The notes under the pieces were generated by a model that saw nothing but the letters and a program-made list of their open reading frames with translations, had not been told where the DNA came from and made no database searches. A stretch of 6,365 nucleotides of DNA, taken from NCBI GenBank assembly GCA_023413275.1, contig JAEZPX010000033.1, positions 1 through 6,365 on the forward strand, written 5' to 3'. The stretch is from Bacillota bacterium (GTDB lineage: Bacteria; Bacillota; Clostridia; Lachnospirales; Anaerotignaceae). Made by a program: the position numbers and the translations under genes. Of this stretch, positions 1 through 6,082 are shown piece by piece (the stretch's first letter is position 1; each line of letters begins with the position of its first letter).

Positions 1-406
1 CCATAACATTAAATAATAGTTAGGAGTAATTATATATAAGTCTCAAAAGTTATAATAAGAATGAAATTTTGTCTAAAAGTCTTAAAGAGAAAAAGCGTCA
101 AGTTTTATATAAAATGTAACTCTCACAAACACATTAGTGTTTTTAAGTCAATTTCCATAGATACATATCTATTAAAATAAGAATTTATTATTGCAAAAAT
201 GTTAAATTAAAATCAATTGGAAAAACAATGACTTATCTAAATAGTTGAATTTTTCAATTTGTGTAGAGTTAGATTCCAAAAATAATACAAATTATTGTTA
301 ATAAACTACTTATGTTGTTTTTCTTTCAAAAAGTAAAGTAAATATTGATAGTTCTTTATTTTTGGTCAAGAGTTTAAGACAGATAACCCCCTATTATAGG
401 AACGGA
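1..406. other. AT-rich gene-free upstream region
   Basis: I see no supportable gene here: all frames on both strands are broken by frequent stops and none has a ribosome site plus start. The stretch is very AT-rich. It contains several small inverted repeats: a 6-bp stem with an ATTA loop at 127-142, TTGAA-TTT-TTCAA at 245-257, and an AT-only stem AATAAT/ATTATT at 281-296. It most likely holds the end of the previous transcription unit and the regulatory region of the operon that follows. No tRNA, T-box or riboswitch signature that I know is visible. Confidence 0.6.
127..144 (+). terminator. Possible weak intrinsic terminator of an off-window gene
   Basis: AAACAC (127-132), loop ATTA (133-136) and GTGTTT (137-142) form a perfect 6-bp stem that runs into a T-run (140-144). 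The stem has only three or so strong pairs, so termination would be weak. No gene is visible to the left inside the window, so the assignment to an upstream gene is inference. It could also be chance in AT-rich DNA. Confidence 0.25.
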
Positions 407-436
407 TTGTACGTTAAAATATACTTAAAGTATAGG
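407..436 (+). promoter_or_regulatory. Candidate sigma-A-type promoter of the operon
   Basis: TTGTAC (407-412) and TATAGG (431-436) are separated by 18 nt, with the expected start of transcription a few bases later and the GGGAGG ribosome site at 451. The -35 keeps the TTG and the -10 matches four of six consensus bases, so this is a modest promoter, consistent with one needing regulation. It is the best-placed pair I found within 100 bp of the first gene. Another -10-like hexamer, TATTAT at 392-397, has no good partner. Confidence 0.4.
420..434. promoter_or_regulatory. Perfect 15-bp palindrome, candidate operator
   Basis: TATACTT (420-426), central A (427) and AAGTATA (428-434) form a perfect inverted repeat. 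It occupies the spacer and overlaps the -10 of the candidate promoter, where a bound protein would block or modulate transcription. One half-site sequence, AAGTATA, recurs at 4732-4738 just upstream of the regulator gene, and TACTTAAA recurs at 6092-6099. The base composition makes AT-only matches easy by chance, so this is a hypothesis about regulator binding. Confidence 0.4.
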
Positions 437-450
437 TAAAGTTTTAAAAA

Positions 451-456
451 GGGAGG
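451..456 (+). promoter_or_regulatory. Ribosome binding site that fixes a GTG start
   Basis: GGGAGG lies 7 nt before GTG at 464. There is no ATG with a ribosome site nearby, so the first gene of the operon is most simply read from this GTG. Confidence 0.75.
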
Positions 457-463
457 GATTTCT

Positions 464-1174
464 GTGGAAGGGACAGCGTTTCAAAAGATTATAAATGGAT
501 TTGACATTTGGCTTTGCGTCATTATTATGATCGCTATTGTAATATTACAATCTATTTTCTTTATGAAAGAGGCCTTAAAAGAAGCAACGAAAATTGGAAT
601 TTCTCAAGAAGCAAGGAAAGCAGCCATTCGTTCCGCTAGTATTACTGCCATTGGCCCTTCACTCTCTCCATTAATTATAATGATTGCAATGAGCGCAATA
701 CTTGGTACGCCCTATACTTGGTTTGTTTTAAATAATGTGGGAGCAGCTCGCACAGAGTTGGCGGCGGCTGCAATGGGAAGTTCTGTTGCCGGAGTAATGG
801 TTATGGACGGGAATATAGGTATCAAGGCATGGACCTATGGGATATGGGCCGGTGTGCTGAATAGTGCTGGTTGGTTAGTTTTTGTCTTTTTGTTTAATCA
901 TAAAATGGAAAACATGGTAAATATCATGTACTCCAAGTATGATAAAAAGTGGATTAAGGCTCTTTTGGGCGGCGCAACCCTAGCCTTATTTGCTTATTTG
1001 CTTAGCAGTCAGCTGGTTGGAAGGTCGACAGCCAATTATGCTGCAGCAGCAATTGCAGGGCTATGTAGCTTTGTACTTGGTACAGTTCTGAAAAAGTACA
1101 CCAGGCTACAAGAAGTTTCACTGGGATTATCTATGTTGGTTGGTATGCTTTTGACCCAATTTTTGTTTGGATAG
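464..1174 (+). CDS. DUF5058-family multi-pass membrane protein (first paralogue)
   Basis: This is a 236-residue integral membrane protein that I recognise as DUF5058-like, a Firmicutes family of unknown function. I see six or seven hydrophobic segments, near residues 15-36, 60-80, 97-114, 122-145, 164-183, 190-209 and 216-235. The most conserved stretch is a basic, serine-rich motif followed by a Gly/Pro-rich break (KAAIRSAS then GPSLSP, residues 52-69). Then come VGAARTEL (92-99) and a C-terminal RLQEVSLG (214-221). Such helix-breaking Gly-Pro motifs inside membrane segments suit a transport or channel path, but no substrate is known. Translation starts at GTG 464 with GGGAGG 7 nt upstream. 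A gap of 82 nt separates it from its paralogue, and the same operon encodes a third membrane protein and a deacylase. This context suggests transport of the deacylase substrate (inference). Confidence 0.85.
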   Translation: MEGTAFQKIINGFDIWLCVIIMIAIVILQSIFFMKEALKEATKIGISQEARKAAIRSASITAIGPSLSPLIIMIAMSAILGTPYTWFVLNNVGAARTELAAAAMGSSVAGVMVMDGNIGIKAWTYGIWAGVLNSAGWLVFVFLFNHKMENMVNIMYSKYDKKWIKALLGGATLALFAYLLSSQLVGRSTANYAAAAIAGLCSFVLGTVLKKYTRLQEVSLGLSMLVGMLLTQFLFG

Positions 1175-1182
1175 ATAATCGC

Positions 1183-1213
1183 AAAGAAAACCTTATAAAA
1201 GAAAACCTTTATA
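1183..1213 (+). repeat. Two tandem copies of a 15/16-bp unit
   Basis: Unit AAAGAAAACCTTATA (1183-1197) is followed immediately by AAAGAAAACCTTTATA (1198-1213), differing by one inserted T. The pair sits between the stop of the first DUF5058 gene and the ribosome site of the second. It may be a slippage product or a tandem protein or RNA-binding site; I see no hairpin with a T-tract, so it does not look like a terminator. Confidence 0.6.
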
Positions 1214-1256
1214 TAGGAAGAAACACATTTTATTTATTTTTAAAGGAGGCGAAACT

Positions 1257-1958
1257 ATGGAATTTCAACAAATGATTAATAGCCCCGGACTATGGATTGT
1301 TTCAAGCTTTTTAGTTGTTATATCTGTTTCTCAGGCTGTTGTTTTTATGAGGGCTGCATTAAAGGAAGCATCTTCAATAGGAATTGATAAAGATAGAAGA
1401 AAAGCTGCCATTCGTTCAGCAAGTATTACGGCATTGGGGCCATCCCTATCCCCTGTAATTACGTTGTTATCTCTAATTGTTGTAGTTGGTGCACCAACTA
1501 CTTGGATGCGTCTTTGTGATGTAGGAGCCGCAAGAACAGAATTAGGCGTTGTTTCACTGACCTCAACCTTAGCAGGGGTAGAGGTAGGTAGTGCCGCATT
1601 TGGTTCGCAAGCTTTTTCTTATGCCCTTTGGGGTATGGCTCTAAATAATTTTGGCTGGCTCTTCGTTGTATTTATTTTGGGTCATAGAATGAGCAAGGTT
1701 GTAATTAGTATGAATGAAAAATATGATCCGGCATGGGTCAAAAAGCTAATGGCAGGTGCAACAGTTGGTTTGTTTGGTTATTTGTTGGCAAGTCAGATTA
1801 AAGATATGGCAATGCCTAAGCTTGCCCCGGCAATTATTTCAGCGGCTGTAATGTATATTTTAACAACAGTTTTCAAAAAGAATCAACGTTTACAAGAGCT
1901 TTCTTTAGGCATTGCAATGCTCGTTGGTATGTTTGGTGCACAATTATTATTTTCATAA
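1257..1958 (+). CDS. DUF5058-family multi-pass membrane protein (second paralogue)
   Basis: This 233-residue protein is collinear with the upstream gene product and is clearly its paralogue. The KAAIRSASITALGPSLSP motif (residues 49-66) is almost identical. VGAARTELG (89-97), GATVGLFGYLLASQ (167-180) and RLQELSLGIAMLVGM (211-225) also match. Hydrophobic segments fall near 11-33, 57-78, 120-141, 163-180, 188-205 and 213-232. The two copies diverge most in the N-terminus, the 98-118 region and the loop near 181-188. That pattern suits two distinct subunits of one complex rather than a recent duplication. The start is ATG 1257, with AAAGGAGG (1242-1249) 7 nt upstream, the strongest ribosome site in the operon. 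The next gene follows after 20 nt, so the two are almost certainly co-transcribed. Function is unknown; a membrane transport role is inferred from topology and neighbours. Confidence 0.87.
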   Translation: MEFQQMINSPGLWIVSSFLVVISVSQAVVFMRAALKEASSIGIDKDRRKAAIRSASITALGPSLSPVITLLSLIVVVGAPTTWMRLCDVGAARTELGVVSLTSTLAGVEVGSAAFGSQAFSYALWGMALNNFGWLFVVFILGHRMSKVVISMNEKYDPAWVKKLMAGATVGLFGYLLASQIKDMAMPKLAPAIISAAVMYILTTVFKKNQRLQELSLGIAMLVGMFGAQLLFS

Positions 1959-1966
1959 ATAGATAA

Positions 1967-1973
1967 GAGGTGA
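1967..1973 (+). promoter_or_regulatory. Ribosome binding site that selects ATG 1979 over GTG 1970
   Basis: GAGGTGA at 1967-1973 matches the anti-Shine-Dalgarno complement and lies 5 nt before ATG 1979. The in-frame GTG at 1970 lies inside this site and has no ribosome site of its own, so the longer reading is very unlikely. Confidence 0.8.
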
Positions 1974-1978
1974 CAATT

Positions 1979-2635
1979 ATGTATGATAGTAAAATGGTAA
2001 AGATAGGTAGAATCTCCATGGGATTAGCAATTATTGCAAACTTTGTTCCTGCAATTTATATTGGGCTTCGTTACGGTGAAATGCCAACGTTGTCTGTTAT
2101 ATTCAAAATCTGGGGACTGGTTGCCGCAACATATGGTATTAGCTGGATTGTGCAACCGATAGCATATTATCCAACACTGGGAGCTACTGGTTCATATATT
2201 GGTTGGTTAGCTGGTTCTGTTGGTGATATCCGCATGCCTGCTGCATCGATGGCGCAAAAAATTGCGGGGGTTGAGCCTGGCACCCATGCCGGTGAAGTGA
2301 TTGGCACCATTGGCACTTGCTGTTCTGTATTGGTGTCTGCAACAATGATTACTGTATTCACTGTCATAGGATCACAGGTGATTCCTTTGTTACCGGAATT
2401 TGTAACAAACTCTTTTTCCTATATTCTTCCTGCGCTGTTTGGCGCAATTTATACAGATATTGCGAGAAAAGATATTCGTACAGGAATTTCTACAATTATC
2501 ATGGCACTCTTACTTATGATTTTTGGTGGTAAGATTGGTATTCCCGGCGGTGTACTTACATTAGTAATCGTTTTAGGTGGTGTATTAATAACCAGAGGTT
2601 TCTTTGTTATTGATAAGAAAAAGGCTTCGGAATAA
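1979..2635 (+). CDS. Small multi-pass membrane protein of unrecognised family
   Basis: From ATG 1979 the product has 218 residues and about five or six hydrophobic segments (near 12-30, 42-60, 105-131, 145-160, 169-182, 188-207), ending in a charged tail (DKKKASE). Three extra residues are possible from GTG 1970 but the ribosome site argues against that. The centre holds a Gly-rich stretch with few long hydrophobic runs: YPTLGATGSYIGWLAGSVGD (64-83), then RMPAAS and PGTHAGEVIGTIGT (100-113). Its spacing of Gly, Pro, Ser and acidic residues recalls the GPSLSP/GAARTEL region of the two preceding proteins, without clear homology. I do not recognise the family. It begins 20 nt after the second DUF5058 gene, so it is probably a third component of the same membrane complex. 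The gap to the deacylase gene is 111 nt, with no clear terminator or promoter in it. Confidence 0.82.
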   Translation: MYDSKMVKIGRISMGLAIIANFVPAIYIGLRYGEMPTLSVIFKIWGLVAATYGISWIVQPIAYYPTLGATGSYIGWLAGSVGDIRMPAASMAQKIAGVEPGTHAGEVIGTIGTCCSVLVSATMITVFTVIGSQVIPLLPEFVTNSFSYILPALFGAIYTDIARKDIRTGISTIIMALLLMIFGGKIGIPGGVLTLVIVLGGVLITRGFFVIDKKKASE

Positions 2636-2746
2636 TAAATAAAATATATTTTGAAGCTTATAAACATAGAGCGATTTGTTTGATATGTAAAACTTATTTT
2701 TTTGATGGGTTTTATTGAATGCGGTGTTGAGAAAGGAGCTAGATGA

Positions 2747-4396
2747 ATGTTTGATATTAAAATTGTAAATGGAACCATTTTGGATGGTTCGGGTGAAGCG
2801 CGCTTCAAAGGTGATGTGGGCGTTATAGGAGACAAAATCGCTGCTATTGGAGACTTGTCTAATGCAGATGCAAAGCAAACAATCAATGCAGAGGGGAAAT
2901 TTGTTTCTCCGGGATTTATTGATTTTCATACCCATTCTGATTTATCTTTGGTTTATGACAGATATACAAGAAGCAGGATATACAGTGGGGTAACAATGGA
3001 TGTTGTGGCCAATTGTGGAATTGGTGTTGCGCCCATTAGAGAAGAAAGAAAACAGGAGCTGATAGATTATCTTGGTACAAGAATCATTGGAACTATCCCT
3101 GCAAAATTGGAATTACCGTGGAATACAATGGAGGAATATTTCAATTATTTAGACAAAAATACGCCTGCGGTAAATGTTGTTGGTTATGTGGCACACGGAC
3201 CTGTGCGTATTGACGAAATGGGATTTTCTAAAGAAAAAGCAACACCCCAGCAGTTGAAAAATATGAAGGCAGAGGTAAGAAAAGCAATGGAGGCGGGCTG
3301 CGTTGCTCTTTCCTCTGGGCTGGTATATTTACCTGGGGCATATACTACAAAAGAAGAATTGGCAGAACTGTGTAAAGAATTAATATCTTACAACGGCTAC
3401 TATATTTCTCATATCCGTGACGAAGGAGATGAGGAAATGGACGCCCTGGATGAAGCAATCTATATTGCAAAAACAGCAGGTGTTCCTCTTCATATTTCTC
3501 ACTTGAAAATAATGGGACATCGTAATTTCGGAAAAATTGATAAAGTGTTTGAAAAACTGGATGCCGCGGAGGCAGAGGGGTTAGAGGTAACCTTTGATTG
3601 CTATCCCTATGCGGCAGGAATGACATCCTTGGGAGCACTTCTACCACCATGGGCATTTGAGGGTGGCGTGGAAAACATGATTCAGAGGTTATCTGTTCAG
3701 GAAAACAGAGAAAGAATTGTGAAGGAGTTAAAGGAAGGAATCCCAGGTTGGCAGTGCTTCTACCGCATGGCAGGGGGGTGGGATGGCGTAGTGCTTGCCT
3801 CTGTTATGACGGAAAAAAACAAGTACGTGGAAGGGAAGAAGATGTCAGAAGTGGCAAAAATAAATGGGGAAGACCCATTTGATACATTCTTCCGCCTTCT
3901 TATTGAAGAAAAGAGTAAAATTCAGGTGGTTGTATTTACCCAGGGTCAAGAAGATACGGATCGGGTTGTTTGCCATCCAAAGACATGTTTTGGTTCTGAT
4001 AGCATGGATCTTTCCATGGAAGGATTGCTTTCCATCGGAAAACCTCATCCTCGTGCGTTTGGTACGTTTGGACGAATTTTTGCCTATTATGTTAGAGAAA
4101 AAGGCCTGTTGACCTTTGAAGAAGCAGTGAAAAAGATGACATATCTTTCTGCAAAAAGGCTGGGAATTGTAAACGAGAGGGGTTTGCTAAAAGAGAATTA
4201 TTTTGCAGATATTACAATTTTTAATCCAGACATTATTGCGGATAAAGCTACTTATGATGATCCAAAGCAGTATACGGTTGGCGTGGACTATGTTATTGTA
4301 AATGGGCAGGTTGCACTTGCAAAAGGAAAACAAACGGATATTTGTGCAGGCCGTGTGATTAAAAATCCAAGTCGATTTGGAAAAGAGAAAGCTTGA
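2747..4396 (+). CDS. N-acyl-D-amino-acid deacylase-type amidohydrolase
   Basis: This is a 549-residue cytoplasmic metal-dependent amidohydrolase (no signal peptide) of the D-aminoacylase type, which hydrolyses N-acyl-D-amino acids to a carboxylate and a D-amino acid. A small beta domain (about 1-54 and 480-540) flanks a TIM-barrel. Visible metal and catalytic residues are H61 and H63 (DFHTHSD), C90 (ANCG), H222 (YISHIRDEGD), H252 (HISHLK) and D418 (FGSDS). The spacings H63-C90 (27) and H222-H252 (30) match what I recall for the Alcaligenes D-aminoacylase, with its Cys/His/His zinc site. The C-terminal block HPRAFGTFGR (434-443), GLLKENYFADI and NGQVA is typical of the family. H252 to D418 is about 50 residues longer than in that enzyme, so substrate range may differ. 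ATG 2747 has AAAGGAG 8 nt upstream; the ATG at 2743 is out of frame and stops at once. Substrates such as D-peptides or other N-acyl compounds are also possible. Confidence 0.88.
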   Translation: MFDIKIVNGTILDGSGEARFKGDVGVIGDKIAAIGDLSNADAKQTINAEGKFVSPGFIDFHTHSDLSLVYDRYTRSRIYSGVTMDVVANCGIGVAPIREERKQELIDYLGTRIIGTIPAKLELPWNTMEEYFNYLDKNTPAVNVVGYVAHGPVRIDEMGFSKEKATPQQLKNMKAEVRKAMEAGCVALSSGLVYLPGAYTTKEELAELCKELISYNGYYISHIRDEGDEEMDALDEAIYIAKTAGVPLHISHLKIMGHRNFGKIDKVFEKLDAAEAEGLEVTFDCYPYAAGMTSLGALLPPWAFEGGVENMIQRLSVQENRERIVKELKEGIPGWQCFYRMAGGWDGVVLASVMTEKNKYVEGKKMSEVAKINGEDPFDTFFRLLIEEKSKIQVVVFTQGQEDTDRVVCHPKTCFGSDSMDLSMEGLLSIGKPHPRAFGTFGRIFAYYVREKGLLTFEEAVKKMTYLSAKRLGIVNERGLLKENYFADITIFNPDIIADKATYDDPKQYTVGVDYVIVNGQVALAKGKQTDICAGRVIKNPSRFGKEKA

Positions 4397-4486
4397 AATT
4401 GGAGATTTATATAACTAATTCTTAGTTTAGCAATAGATTATAAGAATTTCTTGGGTATATTACATTCATTTCTATAAGCAATTATG

Positions 4487-4514
4487 GCCAGCGCCGAAAT
4501 GACGCTGGCTTTCG
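4487..4514 (+). terminator. Probable intrinsic terminator of the four-gene operon
   Basis: GCCAGCG (4487-4493) and CGCTGGC (4503-4509) form a perfect, GC-rich 7-bp stem with a 9-nt loop, extendable by a G-T pair. It stands out in AT-rich surroundings 90 bp after the deacylase stop. The T-tract is short (TTT, then CGC), so efficiency may be moderate. The minus strand has no T-tract, so it acts on + strand transcripts if at all. Confidence 0.55.
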
Positions 4515-4533
4515 CATTATGTAAGTTTAGATG

Positions 4534-4689
4534 ATATAATTTCGAAATCGCTATGACAGACCAATCAATTAGTCTTGATAAATAAAAGAAGCAGGATTAA
4601 ATTGCCTGACTGGTTATCTTGCAGTAATATAAGTTTCTTTTAAGTTGGCCTATCATTGTCAAAGGTAAGCTTGATATTTCGAATTATAT
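4534..4689. repeat. Pair of nearly inverse TTCGAA-centred elements
   Basis: ATATAATTTCGAAAT (4534-4548) is, apart from one missing A, the reverse complement of ATTTCGAATTATAT (4676-4689). The first copy contains the perfect 10-bp palindrome ATTTCGAAAT (4539-4548). They bracket about 127 bp upstream of the regulator gene. They could be paired binding sites for a dimeric protein, the arms of a long hairpin, or chance in AT-rich sequence. Confidence 0.35.
4558..4575. promoter_or_regulatory. 18-bp near-palindrome, possible operator
   Basis: AGACCAAT (4558-4565), CA, ATTAGTCT (4568-4575): the arms match at seven of eight positions. The size and spacing suit a dimeric DNA-binding protein. It lies about 150-165 bp upstream of the candidate -10 of the regulator gene and after the operon terminator. 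No second copy was found in the window. Confidence 0.25.
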
Positions 4690-4723
4690 AATAAAAGAAA
4701 AGGTCTTTTTTGGTGAAATCGTT

Positions 4724-4729
4724 TATAAT
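4724..4729 (+). promoter_or_regulatory. Candidate -10 element of the regulator promoter
   Basis: A perfect TATAAT lies 30 nt before the regulator start codon, leaving a short leader with the purine-rich ribosome site. At the usual -35 distance (about 4701-4706) there is only AGGTCT, a poor match, so the promoter may need an activator or be weak. Another TATAAT at 4687-4692 also lacks a properly spaced -35; TTGTCA at 4656-4661 is 25 nt away. AAGTATA at 4732-4738 resembles half of the palindrome at 420-434. Confidence 0.4.
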
Positions 4730-4759
4730 AGAAGTATACAAAAGAAAAGGGGGAGGCAT

Positions 4760-6082
4760 ATGAAAATACTTTACGTGGGTCCATCTATGATTACTGATAA
4801 GCTGCTATTGGTAAGCCAAAAGAATTTTCCAAATCTTGAAACCGGGTGTATAAAATATAATAGGTATATAGAAGTACCAGAATTAATGGATCAGTATCAA
4901 GGGAAAGCAGATGCTGTACTTTTCGCTGGAAAAACACCGTTTAAATATTATGAAAAAACACGAAATGACTTTGTATTATGCGACTACTTACCTCGTCATG
5001 AAACTACATTATACCGTGTTCTGCTGGAGATTACTTACTTTTTAAAATATGATATTAGCCGATTGAGCGTGGATACTTTTGATAAAAAGATGACCAAACG
5101 GCTTTATAAAGAAATTGGTGTTGAATTTCGAGATGAGAATATGTATTTTGCAGAACAAAAATATCTCGAAGAATGCTACACTGATTTTATAATAGAATTT
5201 CATAAAAGTAATTTTAACAACAATAAGGTTTGTTGTTGTATCACTGGGCTAGAAGAGGCGTACTACATTTTGAAAAAAGAAGGACTTCCTGTGGTTTTAG
5301 CTACCCCATCGGAAGATGTAATGCTCCAAGGCATCCAAAGTACTATGATGCGTTGCATTGCTCAAAAAAACAGTGAAAATCAAATTGTAGTAGTTACAAT
5401 AAAATTAAATATTCCGTCGGAATACTCATTGATGAAAGATGATGAATATGCATATCTTTCTCAGAGAATTAAGGTGTTGGATAAACTATATCATTTTAGC
5501 AGTCGAATTGATGGGGTGTTGATAGAGCAAGGTAGAAGCGAATTCATGATTTTTACCACAAAAAAGATTATTGAATTGGAAACAAAAAACTATCGAGATA
5601 TTTATTTGTTAGATTTACTGAAAGAGGTTTCTGTTATTAATACGTATATTGGAATTGGCTATGGAAAAACGGCAAATGAAGCTAAATTTAATTCTTATGA
5701 AAGTATTAAGTTGGCACAAAGGCATGGGAATCAAACTGCATATGTTGTTTTTGAAAATAGTCAGATTCTTGGCCCATTAGAGCCAATTTCACCGAAAAAA
5801 AAAGAGGATAATTTTGATGAGCGCTTTTACCAAATTGCAAAGGAGACAGGATTAAGCGCCAACACAGTATATACAATATTCAGTAATATTACAAAGGAAG
5901 GAAAAACTGAATACACTTCAAAGGAATTAGCCGATATTTGTCGTGTTAGTATTCGCACAATGGATAGAATTATTTTACGCCTAACAGATGCAGGGTACTG
6001 CCAGGTGGTTGGGGAAAAACTAATGAGCAAATATGGTCGACCTAGTAGAATCCTTCGATTCAAGCCCCTGTTGCTATTTTGA
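4760..6082 (+). CDS. Transcriptional regulator: sensor-like N-terminus, degenerate GGDEF-like domain, C-terminal winged helix
   Basis: This 440-residue soluble protein has three parts. Residues 1-185 look like an alpha/beta ligand or signal domain (MKILYVG strand, ADAVLFAGKTP at 50-60, GLPVVLATPSED at 175-186), somewhat like PrpR-type sensors. Residues 208-332 resemble a GGDEF fold whose signature is degraded to GRSEF (258-262), followed by YIGIGYGKTANEA (296-308) and a helix ending KLAQRHGN-TAYVVF. It should therefore not make cyclic di-GMP. Residues 352-434 form a winged helix: helix FYQIAKETGLS, recognition region SKELADICRVSIRTMDRIILRL (387-408), wing with YGRPSR (425-430). The start ATG 4760 has GGGGGAGG upstream with a short 3-nt gap. 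The gene is separated from the deacylase by a terminator, so it is probably its own unit. As the only regulator here it likely controls the operon (inference). It has no AAA+ domain, so it is not a sigma-54 activator. Confidence 0.8.
   Translation: MKILYVGPSMITDKLLLVSQKNFPNLETGCIKYNRYIEVPELMDQYQGKADAVLFAGKTPFKYYEKTRNDFVLCDYLPRHETTLYRVLLEITYFLKYDISRLSVDTFDKKMTKRLYKEIGVEFRDENMYFAEQKYLEECYTDFIIEFHKSNFNNNKVCCCITGLEEAYYILKKEGLPVVLATPSEDVMLQGIQSTMMRCIAQKNSENQIVVVTIKLNIPSEYSLMKDDEYAYLSQRIKVLDKLYHFSSRIDGVLIEQGRSEFMIFTTKKIIELETKNYRDIYLLDLLKEVSVINTYIGIGYGKTANEAKFNSYESIKLAQRHGNQTAYVVFENSQILGPLEPISPKKKEDNFDERFYQIAKETGLSANTVYTIFSNITKEGKTEYTSKELADICRVSIRTMDRIILRLTDAGYCQVVGEKLMSKYGRPSRILRFKPLLLF

Larger units (their letters stand above)
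4397..4759. other. 363-bp intergenic region with several inverted repeats
   Basis: No coding region is supported here. It contains the probable operon terminator (4487-4514), a near-palindrome at 4558-4575, two TTCGAA-centred elements at 4534-4548 and 4676-4689 that are nearly inverse to each other, and the promoter region of the regulator gene. The length and the density of symmetrical elements suggest regulation of the downstream gene rather than a lost gene. Confidence 0.6.

Noticed and set aside
1..463. Riboswitch, T-box or tRNA-like element upstream of the operon
   Set aside because: No conserved core, such as the T-box AGGGTGGNACCGCG, or cloverleaf pattern is visible; the region is nearly all A and T with short chance stems.
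2296..2325. Sigma-54-like promoter elements (TGGCAC near TTGCT)
   Set aside because: They lie inside the third membrane gene, the GG-to-GC spacing is wrong, and the regulator has no AAA+ activator domain.
2688..2714. TAAAAC/GTTTTA stem before the deacylase gene
   Set aside because: A 6-bp AT-rich stem with a 15-nt loop is easily found by chance and lacks a following T-tract.
2167..2935. Minus-strand and alternative-frame open frames across the third membrane gene and the start of the deacylase
   Set aside because: They overlap two well-supported genes, lack ribosome sites, and show low-complexity or atypical composition.
3345..4112. Open frames on both strands inside the deacylase gene
   Set aside because: They lie wholly within a gene with a complete set of catalytic motifs and have no start signals of their own.
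5827..6063. Minus-strand open frame opposite the regulator C-terminus
   Set aside because: It mirrors the winged-helix coding region and has no ribosome site or recognisable domain.
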